A stretch of 64,000 nt of DNA from Saccharopolyspora gloriosae (GCF_022828475.1 NZ_CP059557.1:5193470-5257469); one strand, 5' to 3'. Positions 44,098-54,227 are shown, counted from the stretch's first letter. Made by a program: numbers and translations. The notes: generated from the sequence alone by a model not told the origin.

Positions 44098-45204
44098 TTG
44101 TCCACCGCACCCGAGAACACCCCGATCCGGTTCGGCGCCGTGCACGCCCCGGACGAGCAGGCGCGGCGGCAGGCGGTGGCCCGGCAGGAACAGCTCACCA
44201 AACCGGCCGGGTCGCTGGGACGGCTGGAGGAGCTCGGCGTGTGGGTCGCGAGCCGCCAGGGCAGTTGCCCGCCTCGCCCGTTCACCCGACCCCGCGTGGT
44301 GATCTTCGCCGGGGACCATGGGGTCGCCGAGCACGGCGTGTCGGCCTACCCCAGCGAGGTCACCGGCCAGATGGTGCGCAACTTCCTCGACGGCGGGGCC
44401 GCGGTGAACGCGCTGGCCCGCGCGAACGGGGCCACCGTTCGGGTGCTGGACATGGCGGTGAACGCGGAGACGCCGCAGGTCGTCGCCGCCCGCAAGATCC
44501 GCCGCGGTTCCGGCGCCATCGACCGTGAGGACGCGCTCACCCAGGAACAGGCGCAGGCCGCGGTCGCGGCGGGCCGCGACGTGGCGGACGAGGAGATCGA
44601 TTCCGGCGCGGACCTGCTCATCGCCGGGGACATGGGCATCGGCAACACCACGCCCGCCGCGGTGCTCATCGCCGCGCTCACCGGCATCGAACCGGTCGCG
44701 GTCGTCGGGCGCGGCACCGGCATCGACGACAACGCGTGGATGCGCAAGACCGCCGCGATCCGCGACGCGCTGCGCCGCGCCCGGCCGGTGCTGGACGATC
44801 CGGTGGCGCTGCTGCGCACCTCGGGCGGCGCGGACATCGCCGCGCTGGCGGGCTTCCTCGCGCAGGCCGCGGTGCGGCGCACCCCGGTGTTGCTGGACGG
44901 CGTGGTCGTCGGCGCGGCGGCGATGGTCGCCGAGGAGCTCACACCGGGCGCGCGGCAGTGGTGGCTGGCCGGTCACCGCTCGGCCGAACCGGGCGGCACG
45001 CTGGTCCTCGAACACCTCGACTTGAGCCCGATCCTCGACCTGGAACTGCGGCTCGGGGAGGGTTCCGGGGCGGTCACGGCGCTGCCGGTGCTGTCCGCCG
45101 CGGTGCACGTGCTCGCCGAGATGGCGACGTTCGGCGAGGCCGGGGTCGGTGGCCCGACGCCCGCCGAGGCCACCGGGCCGGACCCCGAGGACCAAGAGCT
45201 GTGA
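44098..45204 (+). CDS. cobT: Nicotinate-nucleotide-dimethylbenzimidazole phosphoribosyltransferase
   Basis: A 368-residue enzyme that makes alpha-ribazole phosphate, the lower-ligand precursor of B12. Diagnostic stretches include [44 protein letters not shown] and the catalytic-Glu region near the C-terminus ([11 protein letters not shown]). The start codon is TTG, preceded by CACGGAGGTAACCC. Follows cobU by about 40 bp and is nearly contiguous with cobS. Confidence 0.95.
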   Translation: MSTAPENTPIRFGAVHAPDEQARRQAVARQEQLTKPAGSLGRLEELGVWVASRQGSCPPRPFTRPRVVIFAGDHGVAEHGVSAYPSEVTGQMVRNFLDGGAAVNALARANGATVRVLDMAVNAETPQVVAARKIRRGSGAIDREDALTQEQAQAAVAAGRDVADEEIDSGADLLIAGDMGIGNTTPAAVLIAALTGIEPVAVVGRGTGIDDNAWMRKTAAIRDALRRARPVLDDPVALLRTSGGADIAALAGFLAQAAVRRTPVLLDGVVVGAAAMVAEELTPGARQWWLAGHRSAEPGGTLVLEHLDLSPILDLELRLGEGSGAVTALPVLSAAVHVLAEMATFGEAGVGGPTPAEATGPDPEDQEL

Positions 45205-45232
45205 GCGTGTCCTGCGGTTCGGCGGGTGCGCG

Positions 45233-45976
45233 GTGAACGGTCTGCTGCTGGCGGTGTCGTGGCTGACGGTGCTGCCGTTTCCCGCCCGCGAGGTCGACGC
45301 ACGCGCCTGCCGCCAGGCGATCACGTTGGCACCGGTGGTGGGTGCGCTGCTCGGCGTGTTCGGCGCGGTCCTGCTGTGGGGGCTGAGTGCGCTGGGGGCG
45401 CCCGGGCTGCTCGCCGGGCTGCTCACCGTGGCGGCGTTGGCGCTGGTCACCCGGGGCATGCATGTGGACGGACTCGCCGACACCGTGGACGGGCTCGGTT
45501 GCTACGGGCCGCCGGAGCGGGCGCTGTCGGTGATGCGCGACGGTGGCGCGGGTCCGTTCGCGGTGGTCGCGCTGATCATCGTGGTCGGCGTTCAAGCGGT
45601 CGCGCTGGCCGAGCTCGCGGCGTCCGGGCGGTGGCTCACAGTGGTCCTGGCGTGCGCGGTGAGCCGGGCCGCGTTCGTGTTCTGCTGCCGACGCGGGCTG
45701 CCCTCGGCCCGCCCGGAAGGCATGGGTTCGCTGGTGGCGGGCACCCAGCCGTGGTGGCTGGTGGCCTGCTGGTGGGGCGTGCTGCTGCTCGGCGGCGCGT
45801 TCGCGCTGCCGGGCTCGTGGTGGCTCGGCCCGATCTCCGTGCTGCTCGCCGGCGCGTTCCTGCTGGTGTTCACCGCGCACGTGCGGCGGCGGTTCGGCGG
45901 CATCACCGGGGACGTCCTCGGCGCCGCCGCCGAACTCACCACCACGCTGGTGCTGGCCGTGTCGGTGCTGAACTGA
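45233..45976 (+). CDS. cobS: Adenosylcobinamide-GDP ribazoletransferase (cobalamin synthase)
   Basis: A 247-residue integral membrane enzyme that joins GDP-cobinamide and alpha-ribazole, the final B12 step. Conserved motifs are RGMHVDGLADTVDGLGCY (acidic metal site) and RRRFGGITGDVLGAAAEL near the C-terminus; about six hydrophobic segments are visible. Start is GTG at 45233; no strong ribosome site, so the exact start is uncertain. Its stop codon lies in the first unit of a short tandem repeat shared with the convergent MoaD-like gene. Confidence 0.92.
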   Translation: MNGLLLAVSWLTVLPFPAREVDARACRQAITLAPVVGALLGVFGAVLLWGLSALGAPGLLAGLLTVAALALVTRGMHVDGLADTVDGLGCYGPPERALSVMRDGGAGPFAVVALIIVVGVQAVALAELAASGRWLTVVLACAVSRAAFVFCCRRGLPSARPEGMGSLVAGTQPWWLVACWWGVLLLGGAFALPGSWWLGPISVLLAGAFLLVFTAHVRRRFGGITGDVLGAAAELTTTLVLAVSVLN

Positions 45977-46051
45977 ACGGTGGGCCTCCGGTGCCGGACT
46001 GAACCGTCGGCCTCCGGCGACCGGGTTGAACCGTCAGCCTCCGGCGACCGA
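45973..46051. repeat. Three tandem ~26-bp repeats at the cobS/MoaD convergent junction
   Basis: Units start at 45973, 45999 and 46026 and share TGAAC(C/G)GT(C/G)(A/G/C)GCCTCCGG. Unit 1 holds the cobS stop codon. Unit 3 encodes, on the minus strand, the functional C-terminus SVAGG and stop of the MoaD-like protein. So the end of that gene appears to have been copied outward. Confidence 0.7.
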
Positions 46052-46315
46052 CGGGATGATCCTGATCTCCGTCCCGTCCCGCACCGGTGAAGCGGCACCG
46101 TCGATCCACCGGCACTCCGAGTCGTCCAAGTAGAAGTTGACGTAGCGCCGCAACGCGCGGCTCTCGTCGCGCAGCCGGCGTTCCAACCCCGGATGCCGCT
46201 CGGCCACCACGTCGAGCACTCCCCCGAGCGTGGCCTCGTCCACGTCGATCTCCAGCCGCTGCACCCCGTCGGCGTGCTCGCACAGCAGCTTCGGCAACAA
46301 CACCGTCACCCGCAT
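46034..46315 (-). CDS. MoaD/ThiS family sulfur-carrier-like protein
   Basis: A 93-residue ubiquitin-fold protein ending in the GG tail (RIIPSVAGG) that is adenylated and thiocarboxylated in this family. The N-terminal strand is MRVTVLLPKLL. Partners such as MoaE or ThiF are not nearby, so whether it serves molybdopterin, another pathway, or an orphan sulfur carrier cannot be told. The ATG at 46315 has GAGGTGA upstream. It starts about 10 bp after the BNR gene stop and is probably co-transcribed with it. Confidence 0.88.
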   Translation of the reverse strand: MRVTVLLPKLLCEHADGVQRLEIDVDEATLGGVLDVVAERHPGLERRLRDESRALRRYVNFYLDDSECRWIDGAASPVRDGTEIRIIPSVAGG

Positions 46316-46325
46316 CGCCGTCACC

Positions 46326-47407
46326 TCACAGGACCGCCGCGCGCAGCGACATCACGTCGGGCAGGTGACTCGCGACCTGCTGCCAGTCGTCCCCGTCGCC
46401 GCTGCCCGCGTACACCTCGCCGCTGCGGGAACCGAAGTACACCCCGGCCGGGTCGCCGTCGTCCACGCACAACGCGTCGCGCATCACCGCGGACCAGAAC
46501 CGGTCCGGCAACCCCCGCGACAGCGCCGTCCACGACTCCCCCGCGTCCTCGCTGCGGTAGACGCGGCAGCGCCCGTCCGGCGGGTAGCGCGTCGCGTCCG
46601 CGGTCAGCGGGAATCCGTAGACGACGTCCGGGCGGTGCGGATGCGTGACGATCGGGAAACCGAAGTCGCTGGGCAGGCCGTCGGCGATGGACTGCCAGGT
46701 CGCCGCGTCGTCGTCGCTGCGGTAGACGCCGTGGTGGTTCTGCAGGAAGAACCGCTCCGGTTTCGCCGGGTGCCGGGCCACCTTGTGCACGCACTGGCCG
46801 AATTCCGGGTACGGATCCGGGTAGAAGTAGGCCTTGATGCCGCTGTTGCTCGCCTGCCAGCTGCTGCCGCCGTCAGCCGTCCGGTAGACGCCACCGGCGG
46901 ACATCGCCACCACGGTGCGCTCGCGGTCGTGCGGGTGCGGCAGCACGGTGTGCACCGCCATTCCCCCGAACCCCGGCGTCCAGTGCTCGCGTGCGGGTGG
47001 TCCCACAGCCCGCGCACCAGCTCGAACGTCCGGCCGCGATCCTCGGAGCGGAACAACGCCGAGGGTTCGGTACCGGCGTACACCACTTCGGGCTGGTCCA
47101 CCGGTCCGGGCGCGAGCTGCCACACCCGTTCCAGTGCGGCTCCGGTGTCGGCGGGGAACGCCAGCGGCGCGGCCTCCGGCTCCTGCCAGGTGGCACCGAG
47201 GTCGTCGCTGGTCACGACGCTGGGGCCGAAGTGCGTGCTGGAGGCGCCGACGAGCAGCCGCGGCGAACTCCGGGTGTCCACGGCGACGGCGTAGATCTCG
47301 GCCATCGGCAGGTGCGGACCGGTGACCTCCCAGGCCGCGCCGCCACGGCGGTGCGCCAGCCACAGTCCCTTACGAGTGCCGATCAAGAGCAGAACGCGAT
47401 CAGACAT
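46326..47407 (-). CDS. BNR/sialidase-like beta-propeller protein (frameshifted as sequenced)
   Basis: A WD40/YVTN-BNR type beta-propeller, about 360 residues when read through. The N-terminal part begins MSDRVLLLIGTRKGLWLAHR and runs to GLWDHPHA. The C-terminal part continues in another frame from REHWTPGFGGMAVHTVLPHP to the end. The frames meet near 46990; one extra C in CACGCGAG (minus strand) would join them. Asp-box-like repeats are SDDLGATW, SEDRGRTF, TADGGSSW, SDDDAATW and SEDAGESW. No sialidase catalytic set is evident, so it may be a binding or scaffold propeller. It is coupled to the MoaD-like gene downstream. Confidence 0.8.
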
Positions 47408-47547
47408 GCCTGACTCCCCAGATGGTGACTTGCATCACCCGGAAGCTACTCCGGCCCACCGACAATCACTCGGGCCGAAAGCAACGACACCCTCCCCGAC
47501 CTGCGAAGAGGGTGCCGTTGAGAACGCCGGACCCCAGCACGAAACGA

Positions 47548-47762
47548 TCTTTTCGCCGCTGCTTGCCAACGGCGAAGCCGAATCCTCGCGGCCGAAGGCC
47601 GTGCCTGGATTTGCGAAGCACAGAGCCCACGTCACAAAGCCGACCACCGGCGGGTTCTCAGTGGTTTCCTCACGAGGACGGCCTTTTCCTTCGTGGCGGA
47701 GCCACTTGGAAAAAGATCCCGCAGCGAGGAAGCCACTGAGGTTCCGCTACCCGGACACCCGA
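47548..47762 (+). repeat. Dispersed hairpin element, copy C
   Basis: Plus orientation, ending about 15 bp from the ilvE stop. The hairpin is 47659-47738 (80 bp), outer stem CAGTGGTTTCCTC/GAGGAAGCCACTG with one G-T pair. The 5' part has CCGAAGGCCGTGCCTGGAT and CCGACCACCGGCGGGTTCT. The 3' flank is GAGGTTCCGCTACCCGGACA. The rest of 47408-47776 shows no gene. Confidence 0.85.
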
Positions 47763-47776
47763 GCAGGCCCCCGAGA

Positions 47777-48880
47777 TCAAGCCAGCGGGACCATCCAGCC
47801 GTGGTCGTCGGGGGCCGTGCCCTGTTGGATGGCGGTGAGCTGATCGCGCAGCTTCATCGTCACTTCGCCCGCCTGGCCCTCTGCGATGCCGAATTCGCCG
47901 TCCTGGTGCTTCACGTGCCCGACGGGAGTGATCACGGCCGCGGTGCCGCAGGCGAACACCTCGGTGAGCTCGCCGGAGCGAGCGCGCTTCTCCCACTCGT
48001 CGGTGGTGATCCGCCGCTCCTCCACCGGAAGCCCCAGGTCCTCGCCGAGCTGCAGCACCGAGGAGCGGGTGACGCCGGGCAGCAGACTGCCGGACAGCTC
48101 GGGGGTGACCAGGCGCGCGTCGGAGCCGGAGCCGAAGACGAAGAACAGGTTCATCCCGCCCATCTCCTCGACCGCGCGGCGCTCCACCGCGTCCAGCCAC
48201 ACCACCTGGTCGCAGCCGTTCTCCACGGCCTGCGCCTGCGCGACGAACGAGGCCGCGTAGTTGCCCGCGAACTTCGCCGCCCCGGTGCCGCCGGGCGCGG
48301 CCCGCACGTACTCGTGGCCGAGCCACACCGTGACCGGCTTGACCCCGCCGGAGAAGTAGGAACCGGCGGGTGAGGCGATCACCGAGTACAGGTACTCGTT
48401 CGCGGGCCGGTTCACGCCGAGGCTCACCTCGGTGGAGATCATGAACGGCCGCAGGTACAGCGAGCTCTCCCCCGCCTCCGGCACCCACGCGCGGTCGACG
48501 TCGATCAGGTCGCGCAGCGAGTCCAGGAACACCTGCTCGGGCAGTTCGGGCATCGCGATGCGCTGCGCCGAGCGCTGGAACCGCTGCGCGTTCTGCTCCG
48601 GCCGGAACGCCGCGATGGAGCCATCGGGCTGCCGGTAGGCCTTCAGGCCCTCGAAGATCGCCTGCGCGTAGTGCAGCACCGTCGTCGCAGGGTCGATCTC
48701 GAACGAGTGGTACGCCTCGATCTTCGCGTCGTACCAGCCGCGGTCCGCGGAGTACCGCACGGTCGCCATGTGATCGGTGAAGAACTTCCCGAATCCCGGG
48801 TTCGCCAATACGTCCGCGCGGTGCGACTCGGTGGCGGGATGCGAACTGGGGAACCGGGTGAACGAGAGTTCTTCTGTCAT
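47777..48880 (-). CDS. ilvE: Branched-chain amino acid aminotransferase
   Basis: A 367-residue fold-type IV PLP enzyme that transaminates Leu, Ile and Val in both directions. The PLP lysine is in [16 protein letters not shown]; other marks are [37 protein letters not shown] and [17 protein letters not shown] start. Between repeat copy C at its 3' end and a divergent small membrane-protein gene upstream. Position matches mycobacterial ilvE after the cob genes. Confidence 0.95.
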   Translation of the reverse strand: MTEELSFTRFPSSHPATESHRADVLANPGFGKFFTDHMATVRYSADRGWYDAKIEAYHSFEIDPATTVLHYAQAIFEGLKAYRQPDGSIAAFRPEQNAQRFQRSAQRIAMPELPEQVFLDSLRDLIDVDRAWVPEAGESSLYLRPFMISTEVSLGVNRPANEYLYSVIASPAGSYFSGGVKPVTVWLGHEYVRAAPGGTGAAKFAGNYAASFVAQAQAVENGCDQVVWLDAVERRAVEEMGGMNLFFVFGSGSDARLVTPELSGSLLPGVTRSSVLQLGEDLGLPVEERRITTDEWEKRARSGELTEVFACGTAAVITPVGHVKHQDGEFGIAEGQAGEVTMKLRDQLTAIQQGTAPDDHGWMVPLA

Positions 48881-49025
48881 GTCAATACCGTATCGCGCGC
48901 CTCAGAACAGTGGAAACGGTGGACCAGCAAGTCGGTCCTCCTAGTTTTCCGGGCTCAGCGACGGCATCCGTGCCGGTACCGCGGCGAAGTGAGCGAAGCC
49001 GTATCCGATGATCGCGGCGGCGCTC

Positions 49026-49037
49026 TATGATGGACGC
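49026..49037 (+). promoter_or_regulatory. Leaderless-type -10 box for the small membrane protein gene
   Basis: TATGAT, 6 nt (GGACGC), then ATG; the best consensus -10 of the set, with no ribosome site. Confidence 0.65.
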
Positions 49038-49337
49038 ATGACTCAGCCGGAGAAGCTGCCCGTGAGCGGGCCGACAACGGTGCAGCAGGACACGTTGGCC
49101 GCCGCTTTGGGCCTGCTGATGCCGCTGGGCGGCGGACTGCTGGTGATGTGGGGCTACGCCTGGCTCGACGTGTTCGGCGCGATCATCGGCGCGGCCGGCG
49201 TCGCCTGGTGGGGTTTCTGGTGGTACGGCAAGCACAAGACGCTGTTCCCCAAGGACCTGCGCGGCGGCCAGGTCGGCGGCATCGCAGCCCTCGCAGCCCT
49301 GTTCGGCCTCTTCTTCTTCATCGCGCTGGGAAGCTGA
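49038..49337 (+). CDS. Small conserved membrane protein of unknown function
   Basis: A 99-residue protein with three hydrophobic helices (AAALGLLMPLGGGLLVMWGY, VFGAIIGAAGVAWWGFWWYG, GIAALAALFGLFFFIALG) and a short polar N-terminus (MTQPEKLPVSGPTTVQQDTL). No signal peptide or enzymatic motif. The ATG is at the predicted leaderless transcription start. Its TGA stop codon is the first base of a remnant of the dispersed hairpin element, so an insertion may have trimmed or replaced the original 3' end. Confidence 0.78.
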   Translation: MTQPEKLPVSGPTTVQQDTLAAALGLLMPLGGGLLVMWGYAWLDVFGAIIGAAGVAWWGFWWYGKHKTLFPKDLRGGQVGGIAALAALFGLFFFIALGS

Positions 49338-49361
49338 TCCCGCAGCGAGAAGACACCTGAG
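49336..49361 (+). repeat. 3' remnant of the dispersed hairpin element (copy G)
   Basis: GATCCCGCAGCGAGAAGACACCTGAG (26 bp; 49336-49361) is identical to the right arm of copy B, without the left arm. Its first bases form part of the stop codon of the preceding gene. Confidence 0.7.
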
Positions 49362-49366
49362 CCCCG

Positions 49367-50035
49367 TCAGGACACCAGGTCGTTCGGCAGGGACGGCAGC
49401 TTCCACGTCGGGTCCGGGCGGGCGTCGCAGTAGGTGCCGTCGAACGGGAACCTGCCGCGTTCGGCGAGGCCGGCCATCCGCTCACCTTCCGCGCGCAACC
49501 GGTTCAGCCGCGCCTGATCGATGCGGCCCGCGGTGAGCGCCGAGCTCAGCTCGTCCTCGTCCTTCCACGCCCATTCGCCGCCGGGGAAGACCTCCAGGTC
49601 CAGCACGCCGTCGACGCGGTTCACACCGGCCTCGTCGCGGCCGAGCGGCACCTCGAGGTTCACGTACCAGTTGCGGAACGTGCCGTCGGCCTCGTAGAAC
49701 CACCACACCGAAGACCAGTGCTCGGCGAACACGAGCCGCAGCGTGGCCGTGGTGTGCCACACCGACAGCGCGGGGACGCGGGTACCGGAGAACCGCTCGT
49801 GCAGCGGGAGCTCGCGGGGTTTGCGCCCGTCCGGCGAGGTGGTGATGCGGATCGGCGTGCCCGGCAGCACCCAGCACAGCAGCCGGTCGGGTGCGTCGCT
49901 GACCACCCGCGCCGGATGCACGGTGCCCAGGGATCCGTCGAGGCGCCAGAACCGGTAGAGGATGTCCGAACCCGGCGCCCACTCCCTCGGGGCGGCCTCG
50001 AGCCGTGCACCACGTTCCGAACCTCGTTCGAGCAT
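49367..50035 (-). CDS. DUF402 domain protein
   Basis: A 222-residue cytoplasmic protein of the DUF402/FomD-like family. The core reads HTTATLRLVFAEHWSSVWWF, then FRNWYVNLEVPL, and the acidic metal-binding cluster VDGVLDLEVFPGGEWAWKDE. Related proteins hydrolyse nucleoside diphosphates or act on nucleotidyl phosphonates; the reaction here is unknown. The ATG at 50035 has GAGG 9 nt upstream and begins just after the stop of the APC permease gene, so the two are co-transcribed. Confidence 0.85.
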   Translation of the reverse strand: MLERGSERGARLEAAPREWAPGSDILYRFWRLDGSLGTVHPARVVSDAPDRLLCWVLPGTPIRITTSPDGRKPRELPLHERFSGTRVPALSVWHTTATLRLVFAEHWSSVWWFYEADGTFRNWYVNLEVPLGRDEAGVNRVDGVLDLEVFPGGEWAWKDEDELSSALTAGRIDQARLNRLRAEGERMAGLAERGRFPFDGTYCDARPDPTWKLPSLPNDLVS

Positions 50036-50042
50036 GCCGACC

Positions 50043-51323
50043 TCAACTCCAGCGCCGAGAGACCAGGGCCGCCAGCAACGGACCTGCGATGACCACCACG
50101 AGCGTTCCGAGCATCGCATGAACCGGCATGCTCATGGCCAGGATCACGGCCAATCCCATGCCCAGGCAGGCGGAACGCATTCGCCACACCTGATCATCGG
50201 CGAGCAGCACCCGCGCGGCCGCGTTGGCCAGCGCGTGGTGCACGAGCAGGCAGCACGCGGCGAACGCCATGGCCGTCACCGGCTGCACCAGCAGAGCCAC
50301 CACCGCCGCGGCGATCCCCGCGCACAGGTCCAGCAGATACGGCGTACCGGCGCGGCTCTCGCGTCCCAGCACGGCGGGCAGGTCCTGGTCGCGTTGCACC
50401 GCGAGCGCGGTCGATCGCAGCGACTCCAGGATGCCCAGCAGCACGGGGAACAGCGCGAGGCCCACGGCGGTGCCGATCAGCTGCCGCAGCCGTCCGCCCG
50501 CGGCGGCGTCGAGCGCGTCGAGCAGCGGCTGCCCGGACAGCGCCAGCCGTGCCGGGCCGAGCTGGTGCAGCAACGCCCAGGCCAGCAACGACACCAGCGT
50601 CCCGGTGATGATCAGCGAGACGATGACGCCCCACTTCACGATCGCGCCCCGATGCCGGTCCCGTTCCTCCGCCGGGGCGGTGAGCCGTTCGAAGCCGAGG
50701 AACCCGAAGAACAGCACGCCCGCCGCACCGGTGATCCCGATGGCGCCGTCCGCCTGCACCGCCCCCACCGGCGGAGACGGCGGCGGTTCGATCGCGAAGC
50801 ACACCGCGATCACCAGCGCCACCACGGCCAACGTGAGCAGCAACCACACCCAGGCGGCCACGCCGCGGATCCGCAGACCCGCCGTCGCGGCCAGCACCAC
50901 CAGCAGCGTCACCGCGGACGCCACGATCGGCGGTGCGGCGGGCATCGCATGCTCGGCGATCACCCTCGCCACCGCGCCCAGCGCAGCGACCTGACCCGCC
51001 AACGCGGTGGCGGCCGCGAACCGCGCCGGCAGCACCCCCAGCCGGGCGCGTACGCACGCGTATCCGGCGCCGGGTCCCCGGTAACTGGCGGATTGGTGCG
51101 CCGAAGCCAGTGCGCAGCACGCCACCAGCACCAGCACCAGCGGCACCGCGAGCAGCAGCAGCGGTCCGGCCGCGAGCGCGGCGGGCGCGGCACCGACGAA
51201 CAGGCCCGCGCCGAGCATGCCGCCGAGCGCGAGCGGCAACGCCGACCCGATCGAGCGCCGAGGCCGACCGCCGACGGACTCCGCCGGTGGGCTCGCCCCC
51301 TGATCCGCGACCTGTTGCGCCAC
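50043..51323 (-). CDS. APC-superfamily amino acid permease
   Basis: A transporter of about 426 residues with around twelve hydrophobic helices. The family signature in helix 1 is [21 protein letters not shown], and the second APC motif lies in [16 protein letters not shown]. It probably moves an amino acid or amine across the membrane. Start placed at GTG 51323 after AAGGGTGG; ATG at 51353 is possible. Substrate unknown. Confidence 0.85.
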   Translation of the reverse strand: MAQQVADQGASPPAESVGGRPRRSIGSALPLALGGMLGAGLFVGAAPAALAAGPLLLLAVPLVLVLVACCALASAHQSASYRGPGAGYACVRARLGVLPARFAAATALAGQVAALGAVARVIAEHAMPAAPPIVASAVTLLVVLAATAGLRIRGVAAWVWLLLTLAVVALVIAVCFAIEPPPSPPVGAVQADGAIGITGAAGVLFFGFLGFERLTAPAEERDRHRGAIVKWGVIVSLIITGTLVSLLAWALLHQLGPARLALSGQPLLDALDAAAGGRLRQLIGTAVGLALFPVLLGILESLRSTALAVQRDQDLPAVLGRESRAGTPYLLDLCAGIAAAVVALLVQPVTAMAFAACCLLVHHALANAAARVLLADDQVWRMRSACLGMGLAVILAMSMPVHAMLGTLVVVIAGPLLAALVSRRWS

Positions 51324-51744
51324 CCGTCCACCCTTGCAGAACGCGATTTCCACCGGCAGCCGCCCGCCCGGTCGTCATCCGGCCGGACGCGCCCGCGCGG
51401 CGGAATCCGACCCCGGCGCCGCGGGCTCGGAGCACGTCGGCCTGAGGGGGCACAGCCTACGCACCGGCCGGGCGGCACGTCCCGCACGCACGGGAGCCGC
51501 TGCGCTGAGCGTTTCGAGCGAAGTCGAGCGCTCAAGAACCCTAGGACTGATCAACGCGGGGCTAAGCTCGGTGCGGACGGCGCGGCCGGTGCGCGAACAG
51601 CGGCCCGCCTGTCGGATACACCTCGGCTCGCTGCTTCTAGAGTGGCGGGCGCGGGAAGGCCTCCGACCAGGTCAGCCCGCCGGGGACCCCGGTCCCCGCG
51701 TTCGACGACCACCATCGACGGCGAAACCGCCCGGAGGAACACAC
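51324..51744. other. Divergent intergenic region between the APC permease and pepA
   Basis: About 420 bp with no convincing gene. Candidate promoter boxes on the pepA side are CCTAGGACT near 51539 and GCTAAGCT near 51562. A loose dyad GAGCGTTTCGAGCG...CGAGCGCTC spans about 51507-51533. pepA itself has a good GGAGGA ribosome site at its start. Confidence 0.35.
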
Positions 51745-53232
51745 GTGAGCACGCCGAAACTCGCCCTCACCGACACCAAGGCCGCGAAGCTGACCGCGGA
51801 CGTTCTGGTCATCGGCACCATCTCGGGTGCCGACGGTCCGGAGATCGCGCCCGGCGGCGAGGAGGTCGCCGCGGCCTTCGACGGTGACCTGGCGAAGGTG
51901 CTGGCGACGCTCGGCGCCACCGGCAAGGCCGAAGAGGTCGTGAAGCTGCCCGCGAGCGGACTGCGCGCGGACGTGCTGCTGGCCGTCGGCCTCGGCAAGA
52001 TCGCCGGCGACGCCCCCACCGGCGAGCAGGTGCGCCGCGCCGCGGGCTCCGCGGCCCGCGCCCTCAGCGGCGTCGAGCACGCCGCGACGACGCTGGGCGC
52101 GCTGGATCTCGCCGCGACCGTGCAGGGCACCGTGCTGGGCGCCTACTCGTTCCGCAAGTACAAGTCCGAACCCGGCGACGACCCGGTGGCCCAGGTCGAC
52201 CTGATCGTGCCGGACGCGAAGGACGACACGGCAAAGCACGCGCTCAAGGGCGGCACCGCGATCGGCGAGTCCGTCACCATCGCCCGTGACCTGATCAACA
52301 CCCCGCCGAACGACCTGTTCCCCGCCTCCTTCGCCGAGCGCGCGAGCGAACTCGCCCGTTCCGCCGGGCTGGAGGTCGAGGTGCTCGACGAGGCGGCGCT
52401 GCGCAAGGGCGGCTTCGGCGGCATCCTCGGCGTCGGTTCCGGCTCGAGCCGCCCGCCGCGCCTGGTGCGGCTGCGGCACAAGGGGCCGAAGGCCGCGAAG
52501 AAGGTCGCGCTGGTCGGCAAGGGCGTCACCTTCGACACCGGCGGCATCTCGCTCAAGCCCGCGGGCTCGATGGACGAGATGACCTCGGATATGTCCGGTG
52601 CGGCCGCGGTGATCGCCACGATGGTGCTGGTCTCGAAGCTGAACTACCCGCTGGACGTGACCGCGACGGTGCCGATGGTGGAGAACATGCCCTCCGGCAC
52701 CGCCTACCGGCCCGGCGACGTGCTGCGCATGTACGGCGGCAAGACCGTCGAGGTGCTCAACACCGACGCCGAAGGCCGGTTGATCCTGGCCGACGCCATC
52801 GTGCGGGCCGCCGAGGACGAGCCGGACTACCTGATCGAGACCTCCACGCTCACCGGCGCGCAGGTGGTGGCGCTGGGCAAGCGCACGCCCGCTGTGATGG
52901 GCGACGAGGACTTCCGCGACCGGGTCGCGAAGCTCTCGCAGGCCACGGGCGAAGGCGCCTGGCCGATGCCGCTGCCCGAGGAGCTGCGCGGCGACCTGGA
53001 CTCGAAGCTCGCCGACCTCGCCAACGTCGCCGGGCACCGCTGGGGCGGCATGCTCTCGGCCGGGCTGTTCCTGAAGGAGTTCGTCGCCGACGGCCTGCCG
53101 TGGGCGCACATCGACGTGGCCGGTCCGGCGTACAACACGAACTCGCCGTGGGGCTACACCTCGAAGGGCGGCACCGGCGTTCCGGTGCGCACCATCGCGG
53201 CCGTGCTCGCCGACATCGCCGAGAACGGCTGA
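51745..53232 (+). CDS. pepA: Leucyl aminopeptidase (M17)
   Basis: A 495-residue cytosolic exopeptidase with a two-metal site. The catalytic C-terminal domain has [14 protein letters not shown], the signature [13 protein letters not shown] and the region [13 protein letters not shown]; the N-terminal domain (about 1-170) is the regulatory or DNA-binding half of this family. GTG at 51745 follows CCGGAGGA. A strong terminator follows at 53249. The gene is at the position of mycobacterial pepB (Rv2213). Confidence 0.95.
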   Translation: MSTPKLALTDTKAAKLTADVLVIGTISGADGPEIAPGGEEVAAAFDGDLAKVLATLGATGKAEEVVKLPASGLRADVLLAVGLGKIAGDAPTGEQVRRAAGSAARALSGVEHAATTLGALDLAATVQGTVLGAYSFRKYKSEPGDDPVAQVDLIVPDAKDDTAKHALKGGTAIGESVTIARDLINTPPNDLFPASFAERASELARSAGLEVEVLDEAALRKGGFGGILGVGSGSSRPPRLVRLRHKGPKAAKKVALVGKGVTFDTGGISLKPAGSMDEMTSDMSGAAAVIATMVLVSKLNYPLDVTATVPMVENMPSGTAYRPGDVLRMYGGKTVEVLNTDAEGRLILADAIVRAAEDEPDYLIETSTLTGAQVVALGKRTPAVMGDEDFRDRVAKLSQATGEGAWPMPLPEELRGDLDSKLADLANVAGHRWGGMLSAGLFLKEFVADGLPWAHIDVAGPAYNTNSPWGYTSKGGTGVPVRTIAAVLADIAENG

Positions 53233-53248
53233 CCCGATTCCGCCGGCA

Positions 53249-53284
53249 CCGGAGGCCCGCCGAGTCCGCTCGGCGGGCCTCCGG
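53249..53284 (+). terminator. Strong terminator after pepA
   Basis: Perfect 16-bp stem CCGGAGGCCCGCCGAG/CTCGGCGGGCCTCCGG with a TCCG loop, 17 bp after the stop. Confidence 0.9.
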
Positions 53285-53379
53285 CGTGCGGTGACCGCTG
53301 CACCGGCGCGGGATCCGTGCTGTGAGCCGCGTCTCAAAGGGATCACCACTGGCCGCACTCGCGATGCCAGGATGGAGCG

Positions 53380-53889
53380 GTGAGCGAACCCATCGGGCGG
53401 CAACCGACCTCACCGGCGCCTGCGCGGCACGGTTTCGCGGTCGAAGTGGTGTGGACCGGCAACACCGGCGCCGGCACCAGCAGCTATCACAGCTACGAGC
53501 GGACCCACGAGGTGCGTTCGGAGGGCAAGAACGCCATCGAGGCCTCCGCGGATCCCGCGTTCCTCGGCGACTCCGACCGGTACAACCCGGAGGAGCTGCT
53601 CATCGCATCGCTGTCGCAGTGCCACATGCTGTGGTTCCTGCACTTGGCGGCGGATCACGGCGTGGTGGTGATCGGGTACCACGACCGGGCGCAGGGAGTT
53701 CTCGCGGAGAACGCCGACGGCTCCGGCCGGTTCCGGGAGGTCGTGCTCAGCCCCGAGGTGACCGTCAAGGACCTGGCCAGCGTGGACGTCGCGGAGGCGC
53801 TGCACGACCGCGCCCACGAACTCTGCTACATCTCGAAGTCGGTGAACTTCCCGGTGCGCCTGACACCGTCCACCAGGGTCGCGAACTAG
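53380..53889 (+). CDS. OsmC family peroxiredoxin-like protein
   Basis: A 169-residue OsmC/Ohr-fold protein. The first conserved cysteine is in LLIASLSQCHMLWFLHLAAD and the second in RAHELCYISKSVNFPV, the pair that reduces organic peroxides in this family. The Arg/Glu partners are less clear, so substrate range is uncertain. GTG start with CAGGAT 6 nt upstream may be leaderless. Its TAG stop overlaps the stop of the convergent gene (shared CTAG). Confidence 0.88.
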   Translation: MSEPIGRQPTSPAPARHGFAVEVVWTGNTGAGTSSYHSYERTHEVRSEGKNAIEASADPAFLGDSDRYNPEELLIASLSQCHMLWFLHLAADHGVVVIGYHDRAQGVLAENADGSGRFREVVLSPEVTVKDLASVDVAEALHDRAHELCYISKSVNFPVRLTPSTRVAN

Positions 53890-54227
53890 CCCAGGTCGCG
53901 GCGTCGTTCCCGGTCCCGTAAGACCCGCTGGCGAGCCTGGTAGTCGCGCATCCGCTGCGGATAGCCGAGTTTCGACACCTCGTAGCAGGGCATGCCGTGC
54001 TTGCGGGCGAAGCGGAACGCCGCGTCGGGGCCGTTCACCCGGCGCCGGGTCCACTCGCCGTCGTGCGCGACCAGCAGCACCGTGGTCTCGGTGACGGTGG
54101 TGCGCGGTTCGACGAACGCCTCCACGCCGTGGCGTTGCTCGGCCCAGGTCCGCAGGTGGTCGGCGTCGCGCGAATCGGCCGGTCGCCCGGCACCTCGCCT
54201 GCGGCGGAAACGATCGAATAGGCCCAC
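53886..54227 (-). CDS. Conserved actinobacterial hypothetical protein
   Basis: A 113-residue basic protein of unknown function. The N-terminus is VGLFDRFRRRRGAGRP, and the centre has TETTVLLVAHDGEWTRRRVN. The C-terminus is KLGYPQRMRDYQARQRVLRD, arginine-rich. Homologs are common near the pyruvate/2-oxoglutarate dehydrogenase genes of actinomycetes, as here beside lpd; that is from memory. GTG at 54227 follows GGAGGC. Confidence 0.75.
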   Translation of the reverse strand: MGLFDRFRRRRGAGRPADSRDADHLRTWAEQRHGVEAFVEPRTTVTETTVLLVAHDGEWTRRRVNGPDAAFRFARKHGMPCYEVSKLGYPQRMRDYQARQRVLRDRERRRDLG

